From CALINF01 sp039980455 (lineage in GTDB: Bacteria; Pseudomonadota; Gammaproteobacteria; Pseudomonadales; Halieaceae), in contig JBDXCG010000004.1 in the NCBI GenBank assembly GCA_039980455.1, positions 620,001-684,000 of the forward strand: 64,000 nucleotides of DNA. The letters run 5' to 3'. Shown here piece after piece: positions 17,621 through 25,648 of this stretch. The notes beneath the pieces were generated by a model that saw only the letters and a program-made list of their open reading frames with translations, was not told where the DNA came from and ran no database searches. The position numbers and the translations under genes are program-made. The stretch's first letter is position 1; each line of letters begins with the position of its first letter.

Positions 17621-19006
17621 CTATAGCGCTCTGAGATACCACTCATAGTCGAGATTGGACACTCGGCCATGATAGTCGTCGCACTCCCCTTGGCGCAGTA
17701 CCGCAAAGGTTTCACAGTAGGTTCTACCCAAGTACTCGGGCAATACGGAGCTACGACGAAACAGTGTAAGCGAATCATCCCAACGACGCGGCAGCGTGAC
17801 TTTCGCGTCAGATAGGTCAGCACCACTCGGCACGGGTGCGCCAGGGTCTAACTTGTTTTTAATTCCATGTAGTAGACCAGCGAGAACTGCTGCCATCACC
17901 AGGTAAGGGTTGGCATCCGCCCCTGCCACTCGGTGCTCTATCCGTCGATTGTCAGGCGACGACACAGGTATACGCAATGCCACTTCCCGATGGTTGTGGC
18001 CCCAGGTATGAGAAGACGGAGCAAAAGCGCCGGCCTTGAAGCGGCGATACGAATTTGCGTTTGGCGCAAAAATGGCCATCGACTCGCTAAGCGTATCACT
18101 CAGACCACCAATCGCGTGCAGGAGTGTATCTGAGACAGCGGTAGGCGATTCGTTGTTGGGTTCGGCGAAGATATTTTCATCCGTGTTGTTGTAGACGCTC
18201 GCGTGTATATGGAGACCGCTGCCGGCTAGTGCATCAAAGGGTTTGGCCATGAAGGTGGCTCCCAGTCCATGTTTTCGAGCAACGCCTTTGACGATGCGCT
18301 TCAACAACACAGCATGGTCACAGGCCATCACAGGATCGTCTGTATGGTGGGTGTTAATCTCCCATTGCCCTGCGGAGAATTCCGAATGTATTGCAGTCAG
18401 TGGAACGTTCTGAGCTTCGCAGGCTTGAGTGATGTCATCAAGAATGGCGTCGCAATCAAACAAGTCGTCGGACATGCAGTACTGTATGCCTTCCTGTTTT
18501 AGGTCGGTGCCGGGTATCTTACCCATGAGAGGCGAGGGGACTGAATTACTGTTGTCGGCGAGCAGATAGAATTCCAGCTCTGTTGCTACGACTGGCTTCA
18601 GCTCGCTGCTGGTGTATTGCTCTAGCACGTTGGTGAGAACGTTTCTGGGGTCGGTCCAAGAAGGTTGTAAACTCATGTCTGCGAACCCGCCAATAACCTG
18701 AGCCGTTGCTGAGCCCAGCCAGGGTATAGGCGCCAATGATCCTGCTATTGGTAATAGGAGTTGATCGGGATCGCCCGCCAGTAAGTCATGATCCAACTCC
18801 TTTTCGTAAAGCTCGCCCATAATGCCGAGTAACGGGACGCTAAGAGGCGCCTTAAAGCTATGATCAAACAAGCTGTTGAATTCGCGTCGGTGTATGCGTT
18901 TACAGCGTAAAATGCCATTGATGTCTGGCATTAATAATTCCAGCATTTGGATATCGGTGTGCGTCTGCAAAAAATTCTCTAGCTCAGATTGCTGGGCGAT
19001 TTTCAT
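17621..19006 (-). CDS. Glutamine synthetase-like gamma-glutamyl-amine ligase, second copy
   Basis: 461 residues from the ATG at 19006; a longer frame to 19171 has no support. GS motifs: LELLMPDINGILRCKR at the N-terminus, ATELEFYLL, GQWEINTHH, AGSGLHIHASV, NSYRRF, REVALRIPVSS and IEHRVAGADANPYL. It belongs to the same PuuA-type group as the protein at 6934-8283 but is clearly divergent, so substrate specificity probably differs. It is divergent from a PuuB-like oxidase at 19238; this ligase-oxidase pair is the core of the gamma-glutamyl-putrescine pathway, which supports function as an amine ligase. The 231-bp region between them holds two palindromes. Confidence 0.82.
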   Translation of the reverse strand: MKIAQQSELENFLQTHTDIQMLELLMPDINGILRCKRIHRREFNSLFDHSFKAPLSVPLLGIMGELYEKELDHDLLAGDPDQLLLPIAGSLAPIPWLGSATAQVIGGFADMSLQPSWTDPRNVLTNVLEQYTSSELKPVVATELEFYLLADNSNSVPSPLMGKIPGTDLKQEGIQYCMSDDLFDCDAILDDITQACEAQNVPLTAIHSEFSAGQWEINTHHTDDPVMACDHAVLLKRIVKGVARKHGLGATFMAKPFDALAGSGLHIHASVYNNTDENIFAEPNNESPTAVSDTLLHAIGGLSDTLSESMAIFAPNANSYRRFKAGAFAPSSHTWGHNHREVALRIPVSSPDNRRIEHRVAGADANPYLVMAAVLAGLLHGIKNKLDPGAPVPSGADLSDAKVTLPRRWDDSLTLFRRSSVLPEYLGRTYCETFAVLRQGECDDYHGRVSNLDYEWYLRAL

Positions 19007-19147
19007 TGTTGAACCTATCTCTTCGAATTCTTGTCTTGGTGGCGCGAGCTTAGCAAGAATAGCTAATCTGCTCTTCGAACGCTCGTCTACCTGACGTATA
19101 GGGTGGGACTTCGGCGCCAACAGACACCAGTTTGACGTCAATCGATG

Positions 19148-19194
19148 ATTGAGGCTCAATGTGGATCGCATCTATTTTGACCGCTTAATGCGGT
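19148..19194. promoter_or_regulatory. Two palindromes between divergent ligase and oxidase genes
   Basis: ATTGAG-G-CTCAAT at 19148-19160 is a perfect 6-bp inverted repeat, and ACCGC-TTAAT-GCGGT at 19180-19194 is a perfect 5-bp inverted repeat, 19 bp apart. Both lie upstream of the divergent GS-like ligase and PuuB-like oxidase. Candidate operators; no regulator assignment is possible from sequence alone. Confidence 0.4.
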
Positions 19195-19237
19195 TAGGGT
19201 CGGAGCAGGCAGGGAACCCTTTTCTTGGAGAAATTCA

Positions 19238-20539
19238 TTGCTGGGACTAAAGAATCCATCTGAAACTCAAGAGCATACAAGCTCTTTCTACGCGGCAAGT
19301 GCTAACTGGCAAACAGACTATCCCGTTTTGGAAGGGGATATAACTGCAGATGTAGTCGTTGTCGGTGGTGGATTCAGTGGCGTCAATACCGCTCTTGAAC
19401 TCGCTGAGCGGGGCATAAATGTCGTTCTGTTAGAGGCCAACCGGATTAGCTGGGGAGCTACCGGCCGTAATGGTGGTCAAATTATTGGCGGTATAGGTCA
19501 CGACCCCGAGCGGTTTATTAAACACATCGGTGAAGAGGGTGTGCGCGCGATATATCAAATGGGCTTGGAGGCACGCGATATTATTCGGGAGCGTGTTGAG
19601 AAATATGAGATTGATTGCGATCTGAAGTGGGGCTACTGCGATGTCGCACTTAAGCCTCGGCACATGAAGGCGTTCGCCGAGTGGAAGGAATTTGAAAAGG
19701 CTATTGGCAACACGCACGACTATACGTTGCTGGATAAGGACGAGCTCAAACAGTTCGTGAATTCGCAGCAATATCTGGGAGGGCTGCTCAATTATGCCAA
19801 TGGGCATATCCATCCGTTAAATCTTTGCATTGGCGAGGCGCGAGCTGCGCAGCGACTCGGTGCCGAAATTTTCGAGCAATCGAGAGTCCTGGAGTTGGTG
19901 GCCGGGGCGAAACCTCGTGTTGTGACGGAGCGAGGTAGCGTTAGCGCTCGGAAGGTAATCTTGTGTGGCAATGCGTATCTCGGTGGTTTAGTCAGTCGCC
20001 TCGCGAGTCGTGTATTGCCCTCCAGCAGTTCTGTGATTGCCACTACGCCCTTGCCTGATGAGCTGGTAGAGAGAATTCTACCGGGCGATGTTGCCGTTTG
20101 TGATCCGCGAACCGCGCTTGATTATTTTCGCCTGTCTGCAGACAAACGTATGCTCTTTGGTGGTCTTTCGAACTATTCCGGGCTTGAGCCAAGTGATGTA
20201 GTCGGTGTTCTATCTCGCAAAATGCATAAGGTATTTCCCGAACTGCGAGATATTCATGTGGACTATGGTTGGAGTGGGCAGATTGGCATCGGCATCAATC
20301 GTATGCCTCAGCTCGGCCACCTGTCAGACGGGGTTAGTTATATCCAGGCGTACTCGGGTCATGGGGTGGCTCCAACGCACATTATGGCTCGAATAACCGC
20401 CGAAATGATCAGCGGTTCACCCGAGCGTTTTAACGTGTTTGCCAAAATCCCACATTGGCCATTTCCAGGAGGAAAGCTATTGCGCCGGCCCGGTCTTGCA
20501 CTGGGGATGAGCTGGTACAAGCTCAAGGACGCGCTCTAG
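19238..20539 (+). CDS. PuuB-like FAD-dependent gamma-glutamyl-amine oxidase (DAO family)
   Basis: 433 residues from a TTG at 19238, supported by TTGGAG seven bases upstream. The DAO fold is clear: N-terminal SFYAASANW segment typical of PuuB relatives, FAD site VVVGGGFSGVNTALELAERG, the WGATGRNGGQI motif, and a C-terminal YSGHGVAPTHIMARI block. PuuB oxidises gamma-glutamylputrescine to the aldehyde with release of ammonia and peroxide. Divergent pairing with a GS-like ligase supports this role. The downstream enzymes of the pathway, PuuC (aldehyde dehydrogenase) and PuuD (gamma-glutamyl hydrolase), are not in the window. Confidence 0.8.
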   Translation: MLGLKNPSETQEHTSSFYAASANWQTDYPVLEGDITADVVVVGGGFSGVNTALELAERGINVVLLEANRISWGATGRNGGQIIGGIGHDPERFIKHIGEEGVRAIYQMGLEARDIIRERVEKYEIDCDLKWGYCDVALKPRHMKAFAEWKEFEKAIGNTHDYTLLDKDELKQFVNSQQYLGGLLNYANGHIHPLNLCIGEARAAQRLGAEIFEQSRVLELVAGAKPRVVTERGSVSARKVILCGNAYLGGLVSRLASRVLPSSSSVIATTPLPDELVERILPGDVAVCDPRTALDYFRLSADKRMLFGGLSNYSGLEPSDVVGVLSRKMHKVFPELRDIHVDYGWSGQIGIGINRMPQLGHLSDGVSYIQAYSGHGVAPTHIMARITAEMISGSPERFNVFAKIPHWPFPGGKLLRRPGLALGMSWYKLKDAL

Positions 20540-20573
20540 AGCCTACTTGGGAAAGCTCTTCGGAGTTGGAGGA

Positions 20574-20924
20574 TCACCCAGGCATTATCATCAAATATGC
20601 CTTGCGGACTTTTTGCAGCACTTCGGCGGTGCCTTTCCAACCTTGTGGAAATACCCAACTGTCACCGGCTTTGACCTCGGTTACCTGTCCCGAATCCGAT
20701 GTAAATTTCCAGTGCCCCTCGAGCAGGTGACAGAACTCAGTGACATCGAGATCAAGCTCGAGAACGCCGACTTCGCATTCCCAGGTGCCTGCAACCAGGT
20801 TGCCTTGCTCGAAGAATCCCTTGTCGGTTTGAAGGGGAAGCTCGCCCACCGGCTCGCCAAATGATTCTACTTTGACTAAATCGCTTAGGGCGGCACATCC
20901 GTGCTGTACGCTGATTTCTGGCAT
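20574..20924 (-). CDS. Cytoplasmic cupin-domain protein (EutQ/DUF861-like)
   Basis: 116 residues forming one cupin barrel: GTWECEVGVLELDLDVTEFCHLLEGHW, then KAGDSWVFPQGWKGTAEV. It has no signal peptide. A clear AAGGAG precedes the ATG. The usual metal-binding histidines are only partly present, so it may be a binding rather than a catalytic cupin. It is convergent with the PuuB-like oxidase and divergent from COG1233 paralogue 3. A similar cupin with a signal peptide is found at 27766-28209 next to a spermidine dehydrogenase. Confidence 0.75.
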   Translation of the reverse strand: MPEISVQHGCAALSDLVKVESFGEPVGELPLQTDKGFFEQGNLVAGTWECEVGVLELDLDVTEFCHLLEGHWKFTSDSGQVTEVKAGDSWVFPQGWKGTAEVLQKVRKAYLMIMPG

Positions 20925-21007
20925 GACTCTGTCTCCTTGAGGAAAAGATTTCTTGGCTGAATTGTCGTGAAATTGCCAATCGTATTTGAGTGAAACATAA
21001 CAGGAGC

Positions 21008-21074
21008 AGGCAGTTCTTCCTAGCCCATCGGCGCGGAGGCAGTTTGAGCGGCTACTGCCTATACTTTGGATAAT
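21008..21074 (+). promoter_or_regulatory. AGGCAGT heptamer repeats and candidate promoter for COG1233 paralogue 3
   Basis: AGGCAGT occurs at 21008-21014 and again at 21037-21043, and its inverse ACTGCCT at 21054-21060, giving a 7-bp inverted repeat with a 10-nt spacer plus an upstream direct copy. It overlaps a weak TTGAGC (21044) - 19 nt - GATAAT (21069) promoter-like pair about 45 bp before the start codon at 21117. This arrangement suggests a repressor or activator site. Confidence 0.4.
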
Positions 21075-21116
21075 CTATGGGCCCGCCGTAGATGATGAAA
21101 TACGGGAGACCAGTGT

Positions 21117-22697
21117 ATGGCGACGGACGCCGACGTTATTGTTATTGGTGCAGGGCATAACGGACTTACCTGTGCCGGCTATCTTGCACGCGCTGGGCTG
21201 CGAGTCTTAGTGCTGGAGTCGAGGGACGTTGTAGGCGGCGCAGCCGTGACTGAGGAGTTTCATCCGGGCTTTCGAAATTCTGTGTACTCATACTCTGTGA
21301 GCTTGTTACACCCGCGGGTTATTGCCGAGCTGGAGTTGGAGCAGCATGGACTGGAAATACTGGAGCGACCCGCGGGTACGCTCAGTTTGTTGGAAAACGA
21401 TCATCTGTTGTTAACGAGAGACAACGCCCAAGCATACGACGAAGTAGCGCGATTCTCCCGCCGTGATGCGCAGCGTATGGAAGAGTTTGACTCGGGTATT
21501 GCCACAGTTGCAATGGCGCTAAGAGAGCTCGCGGTGCAAGCGCCTCCCAACATAGGTGGAGGTTGGCGAGACGCGGTTAGCCTGCTTAAGTCTGGTAATC
21601 TCCTGCGCAAGTTGGACTCTCATCACCAGACTGTGTTGGCGGAGCTTATGACGCGCTCGTTAGGTGATTACCTGGACACCTGGTTTGAGGGTGAGGCATT
21701 TAAGGGTGTGCTGGGGCTGGAAGGCGTTATCGGAAATTTTGCAGAGCCCTACCATGCCGGTACAGCCTATGTGTTATTGCATCACGCGTTCGGAGAGGTA
21801 AAGGGTCGCGCAGGTGCTTGGGGTATTGCCAGAGGCGGAATGGGCGCCATTAGCGAGTCGATGGCCTCCTTTGCCCGCAGTAAGGGCGCCCGAATAGAGA
21901 CTGGCTCTCCGGTCAACAAAATCCTGACACGCGATGGTAAGGCCTGCGGAGTACTTGCAGCTGATGGCAGAGAGCTTACATCCAAATTCGTTGCGGCCAA
22001 CGTGCACCCAAAAATTTTGCTGCAAAACCTTCTCGACAGCGACATGCTTGATTCCCCTGATCAGCGCAGAATAGAAAATTATCGGAGTCATTCCGCAACG
22101 TTTCGTATGAATGTGGCTTTGTCTGAGCTCCCTCGTTTTACGAGCATGGCGGGTCGGGGCGAGGACCACTTCATGGGTGCGATTGAGGTGAGTCCTTCGC
22201 TCGGTTATATCCAGAATGCGTATTACGATGCAAGGCAATTCGGTTGGTCGCGCAAGCCAGTAATATCTATGCAGGTACCCTCAACTCAGGACGATTCTTT
22301 GGCCCCATCGGGAGGTCATGTGGCCAGTCTTTTTTGCCAACATTTTCAGCGCCATTTGCCAGAGGGTCGTAGTTGGGATGAGGCCCGAGAAGAGGCTGCC
22401 GACGTTATTGTTGATACCATTGACCAATACGCGCCGAACTTCAAAGCGTCGATCGTCGGGCGGCAGATAAAAACCCCGCTAGATATTGAGCGTGACTTGA
22501 ACATGGTGGGAGGCGATATTTTCCACGGCGCGTTACACCTTGACCAGTTCTACTCCATGCGGCCGATTCCAGGGCACGCTGCCTACAAGATGCCAGTAGA
22601 GGGGGTTTATCTGTGCGGGTCTGGTGCGCATCCGGGCGGTGGTGTCAGCGGTCTACCCGGGCACAATGCAGCCAATGCCATACTGCGAGACCGCTAG
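21117..22697 (+). CDS. COG1233 FAD/NAD(P)-dependent oxidoreductase, paralogue 3
   Basis: 526 residues, ATG at 21117 preceded by GGGAGA. N-terminal FAD motif GAGHNGLTCAGYLARAGL with VVGGAAVTEEFHPGFRNS, and C-terminal VYLCGSGAHPGGGVSGLPGH. It is most like paralogue 4 (22743-24338): both have the VGGAAV.EEFHPG.RNS stretch, the AWGIARGGMG-type central segment, and a C-terminal DLNMVGGDIFHG or equivalent. It is transcribed alone, toward the convergent paralogue 4. Probable soluble flavoprotein; substrate unknown. Confidence 0.82.
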   Translation: MATDADVIVIGAGHNGLTCAGYLARAGLRVLVLESRDVVGGAAVTEEFHPGFRNSVYSYSVSLLHPRVIAELELEQHGLEILERPAGTLSLLENDHLLLTRDNAQAYDEVARFSRRDAQRMEEFDSGIATVAMALRELAVQAPPNIGGGWRDAVSLLKSGNLLRKLDSHHQTVLAELMTRSLGDYLDTWFEGEAFKGVLGLEGVIGNFAEPYHAGTAYVLLHHAFGEVKGRAGAWGIARGGMGAISESMASFARSKGARIETGSPVNKILTRDGKACGVLAADGRELTSKFVAANVHPKILLQNLLDSDMLDSPDQRRIENYRSHSATFRMNVALSELPRFTSMAGRGEDHFMGAIEVSPSLGYIQNAYYDARQFGWSRKPVISMQVPSTQDDSLAPSGGHVASLFCQHFQRHLPEGRSWDEAREEAADVIVDTIDQYAPNFKASIVGRQIKTPLDIERDLNMVGGDIFHGALHLDQFYSMRPIPGHAAYKMPVEGVYLCGSGAHPGGGVSGLPGHNAANAILRDR

Positions 22698-22742
22698 GTT
22701 CTCTACCGTTATAACAGCGCCGTTCGCAGTCGAGGCAGTACG

Positions 22743-24338
22743 CTAGCGTCTGTCTTTTAGGATACGCTGAGCCGCGTTGTGTCCTGGCGCCCCGGTCACG
22801 CCGCCACCGGGGTGTGAACCGGACCCACAGAGGTAGAGACCCGGTACTGGTGTAGCGTACTGCGCTGCATCCGGATGGGGGCGAGCACTGTACAGTTGAT
22901 CCGGTTCCATACGTCCATGACAGATATCACCTCGTGTCATACCGAACACTCGCTCAATATCCAGCGGTGTCAGGCACTGCGTGTGCACCAGTATGTCGGG
23001 GAGGTTCGGAATGAATCGACTTACATGCTCCAGGATATTCTTTACCACACTGGGTTTCTTGTCATCCCAATGCTCACCGTTGGCCAAGTCGTAAGGCATA
23101 TATTTGCATAGCAGGCTCATTACGTGAGTGCCTGGCTTGTCAGTGAGACTACTATCGACGGTGCTGGGGATAATGGCCTCAATAATCGGTGGGTGCGCAG
23201 GTATACCCGAGCGCGCAGATATATAGGCCTCATCAAGGTGCTGCATGCTCTCTATCAGGGTAATGCTGGCTTGGTGCTGAGGTCCCACGCCTGTGGAGGA
23301 TATTGCTTTGAAGTCAGGCAATCCGCGCAGTGCGAGATTCATTCGCAGTGACGCCGACTCTTGGCGGAATGCGCTAATGTCGCGCGCAAAGTCGGTGGGC
23401 AGATGCTCTTTACCGAGCAGTTTCAGAAACGTACGCTTGGGATCAGTGTTGGCCGCTACTACTTTGGCGCGGATCGTATCGCCACTTTCCAGCCTCACGC
23501 CCGATACCGAACCATCCTCGACGAGAATCTGCTCCACCGGGGCATTAGTTTGAATTGTGACACCCTTGTCGCGCGCGGAGCTCGCCATCGCTTGCGTAAT
23601 TGTACCCATGCCGCCTTTCACAAGACCCCACGCACCCTTGCGTCCGCCAATCTCACCTACAGCGTGGTGCAGCATGGCCAAGCTAGCGCCGGGTTGGGTC
23701 AGTGGAGCATAGTTGGCAGGCATAATGTGCGCTGCAACCATGGCTTTGACTTTGTCACTTTCGAACCAGCGCTCTATTATGCTCTGAGGTGCACCGATAA
23801 AAAACTGCAGTAACCTCCAGCGGCTATCTTTGTCCAGTCGGTGAATGTCTAACCCCAGTTTCACACTTTCCAGTAAGTCGTTCAGCCCGCCGCCATGTAA
23901 TTTTGGAGGGGCCTTAAGCCACTGCTTAGAGAGTATTTCGCCGACCTTGTCGATGCTGTCTTCGAAAGCGAGCATGGCATCGTAATCGCTATCGGAAAAC
24001 CTACCGTACTCGGCCCGGTCGTGATGTTCGTCACCGTTTAGCAGTAGGTAGTCACCGCCCGAGTTAAGATAGAGTGAATTCTCCAGCAACAAAGGCTCAT
24101 AGCCATAACGCGCCAGCTCCAGATCCCTCACTACTTCGCTACGCAACAAGCTGACCACATACGAAGCGAGTGAGTTTCGGTAGCCCGGGTGGAATTCCTC
24201 GCTCACAGCAGCGCCGCCGACAACGTGCCGACGCTCAAGAACGCACACCTTCATACCGCCCATGGCGAGATAGTTCGCCGTCGTCAGCCCATTGTGGCCT
24301 GCGCCTACAACAATGGCATCAAACTGGTTGTGAGACAT
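22743..24338 (-). CDS. COG1233 FAD/NAD(P)-dependent oxidoreductase, paralogue 4
   Basis: 531 residues from the ATG at 24338, which has AGAGG six bases upstream; a TTG at 24344 is an alternative. FAD motif GAGHNGLTTANYLAMGG and C-terminal LYLCGSGSHPGGGVTGAPGH. Its first 20 bases overlap the 3' end of the membrane protein at 24319-25218, so the two are translationally coupled. It has all the features of paralogue 3 and lies tail to tail with it. Whether the four paralogues act on one substrate series or different ones cannot be told from sequence. Confidence 0.82.
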   Translation of the reverse strand: MSHNQFDAIVVGAGHNGLTTANYLAMGGMKVCVLERRHVVGGAAVSEEFHPGYRNSLASYVVSLLRSEVVRDLELARYGYEPLLLENSLYLNSGGDYLLLNGDEHHDRAEYGRFSDSDYDAMLAFEDSIDKVGEILSKQWLKAPPKLHGGGLNDLLESVKLGLDIHRLDKDSRWRLLQFFIGAPQSIIERWFESDKVKAMVAAHIMPANYAPLTQPGASLAMLHHAVGEIGGRKGAWGLVKGGMGTITQAMASSARDKGVTIQTNAPVEQILVEDGSVSGVRLESGDTIRAKVVAANTDPKRTFLKLLGKEHLPTDFARDISAFRQESASLRMNLALRGLPDFKAISSTGVGPQHQASITLIESMQHLDEAYISARSGIPAHPPIIEAIIPSTVDSSLTDKPGTHVMSLLCKYMPYDLANGEHWDDKKPSVVKNILEHVSRFIPNLPDILVHTQCLTPLDIERVFGMTRGDICHGRMEPDQLYSARPHPDAAQYATPVPGLYLCGSGSHPGGGVTGAPGHNAAQRILKDRR

Positions 24339-25218
24339 TGCCAACCTCTATAGGTGACTTTGTAAAGACCGCTGTCCCCAAGCCGATTGCGAGAAGAGAC
24401 AAGAAGGGCTCAAACGGCCAGAAGGGAAGCCAGAGCTCTAGCTCAGCGGACCATTCCGGTGACGTTAGGAATCCCGTAACAGCGGCCTGCCAATATAATC
24501 CGGTTGCGGCGACTAGCACACCGAAGACAATTATTGCGCCCCCAAAACATCGGTAAACGATTGCGCTGCTTGTTTTAGAATTCTGAGAGTCGTTCCTTTT
24601 TTGACGTTGTTTACCCCAGGCTGCAATGCGCAGGGCAAAGGCAAAAAATCCGCCCCAGTAGTACAAATAGTCAATCGGCCTGGGATCGTCATAGTAATAA
24701 AGGTTCCACCAATAAACGCTAAATGCGTACGCCCAAAGACAATAGATGCCGCCCTTTTGGATGATCTTCCACTGCTGCTGATTGACATGCTTGCGACCAA
24801 GCGCAAATGAGGTGAGCACCATAGCGCCGAGAAATATGTAGCCGACACTACCTTCCAGTTCGTCGCGAAAGTAATAAACACTTTCTGCGTAGTAGGTCCT
24901 GTAGGTAGTGGACAGGGTGAAAATGAAAACCGCCTGCCACGCCATTCCGGCGGCAAAGCACAGACCTATATAGCGGCGGTTACGTAACCACCAGCGTGAT
25001 AGCTCTGAAGGGAAAAGAATGTTGAAGGACGAGGCCGCCATTGCCAGATAGATAAATGGAATGGCAAGCCGAACGGAATACCCGATCATTGCCGATATTC
25101 CTTCTCCTGTCGAAAGGTCTACAGCAAGCATATGAGTAACGACGAGCACAGAAATCAGAAAGGCAACAATGCCGAAAAGCGCCCAGCCATTTAGCGTGCT
25201 GTATCGTAGTAGAGTCAT
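24319..25218 (-). CDS. Hypothetical polytopic membrane protein, coupled to a COG1233 gene
   Basis: 299 residues with about seven hydrophobic spans. Weak resemblance in layout to ferric-reductase-like (YedZ/MsrQ type) membrane domains: a WWLRNRRYIGLCFAAGMAWQ segment followed by YIFLGAMVLTSFALG and a QQQWKIIQKGGIYCLWAYAF segment. Few histidines sit in the spans (H29 in the first is the main one), so haem binding is doubtful. The overlap with the downstream flavoprotein gene suggests a shared function, possibly membrane electron transfer, but that is inference. Confidence 0.6.
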   Translation of the reverse strand: MTLLRYSTLNGWALFGIVAFLISVLVVTHMLAVDLSTGEGISAMIGYSVRLAIPFIYLAMAASSFNILFPSELSRWWLRNRRYIGLCFAAGMAWQAVFIFTLSTTYRTYYAESVYYFRDELEGSVGYIFLGAMVLTSFALGRKHVNQQQWKIIQKGGIYCLWAYAFSVYWWNLYYYDDPRPIDYLYYWGGFFAFALRIAAWGKQRQKRNDSQNSKTSSAIVYRCFGGAIIVFGVLVAATGLYWQAAVTGFLTSPEWSAELELWLPFWPFEPFLSLLAIGLGTAVFTKSPIEVGNVSQPV

Positions 25219-25359
25219 CAGACGGGATTACCCCATTTACAGTGATGTGGCTAAAAACCCAATTGCTGGAAAGTGTCGCACCCAGCTGTACTAACTACAT
25301 CCGTGCCGATAGGACGAGAGAAAATTCTATCTGCATCATGTTAGGGTAGCAGATTCGCT

Positions 25360-25374
25360 ATCACGAGAAGTGAT
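25360..25374. promoter_or_regulatory. Palindrome ATCAC-GAGAA-GTGAT in divergent intergenic region
   Basis: A perfect 5-bp inverted repeat with a 5-nt spacer lies 30 bp upstream of the small membrane protein gene and 141 bp from the divergent membrane protein at 25218. The architecture resembles the ACCGC-TTAAT-GCGGT site at 19180, but the sequence differs. Possible operator only. Confidence 0.3.
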
Positions 25375-25404
25375 TCTGGTTCATTGCACTTTACGGAAGA
25401 GACT

Positions 25405-25596
25405 ATGCGTTTAGTCATTGTTAGCGTGGTTGCCCTGATTCCCTGGTTGATATCAATGTATTTTCTGTTCTGGCTCGACAGAGAACAAATATGGACCGTT
25501 TTCACACCCTATCGTGACGTTGCGTCACTTGGCATTTTAGTGGTGGGAATGAGCCTGTCGTTTATCTCACTATCTGGGTTGATGAAACGGAAGTAA
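25405..25596 (+). CDS. Small two-span membrane protein
   Basis: 63 residues from the ATG at 25405, preceded by GGAAGAG. Two hydrophobic segments are visible: RLVIVSVVALIPWLISMYFL, then DVASLGILVVGMSLSFISL, with a positively charged MKRK tail that suggests a cytoplasmic C-terminus. No family recognised. The start codon, ribosome-binding site and hydrophobic pattern make it credible despite its size. It converges on the MFS transporter. Confidence 0.5.
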   Translation: MRLVIVSVVALIPWLISMYFLFWLDREQIWTVFTPYRDVASLGILVVGMSLSFISLSGLMKRK

Positions 25597-25648
25597 GCTG
25601 GGCGGCATAGCGCATCCAGAGAGCTGGCCTGAGGCAAGGCGAGGTTCC

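Noticed and set aside
11431..24338. Carotenoid biosynthesis cluster, because the flavoproteins resemble phytoene desaturase
   Set aside because: No phytoene synthase, GGPP synthase, cyclase or hydroxylase is present, and the neighbours are amine genes; the carotenoid oxygenase is 18 kb away.
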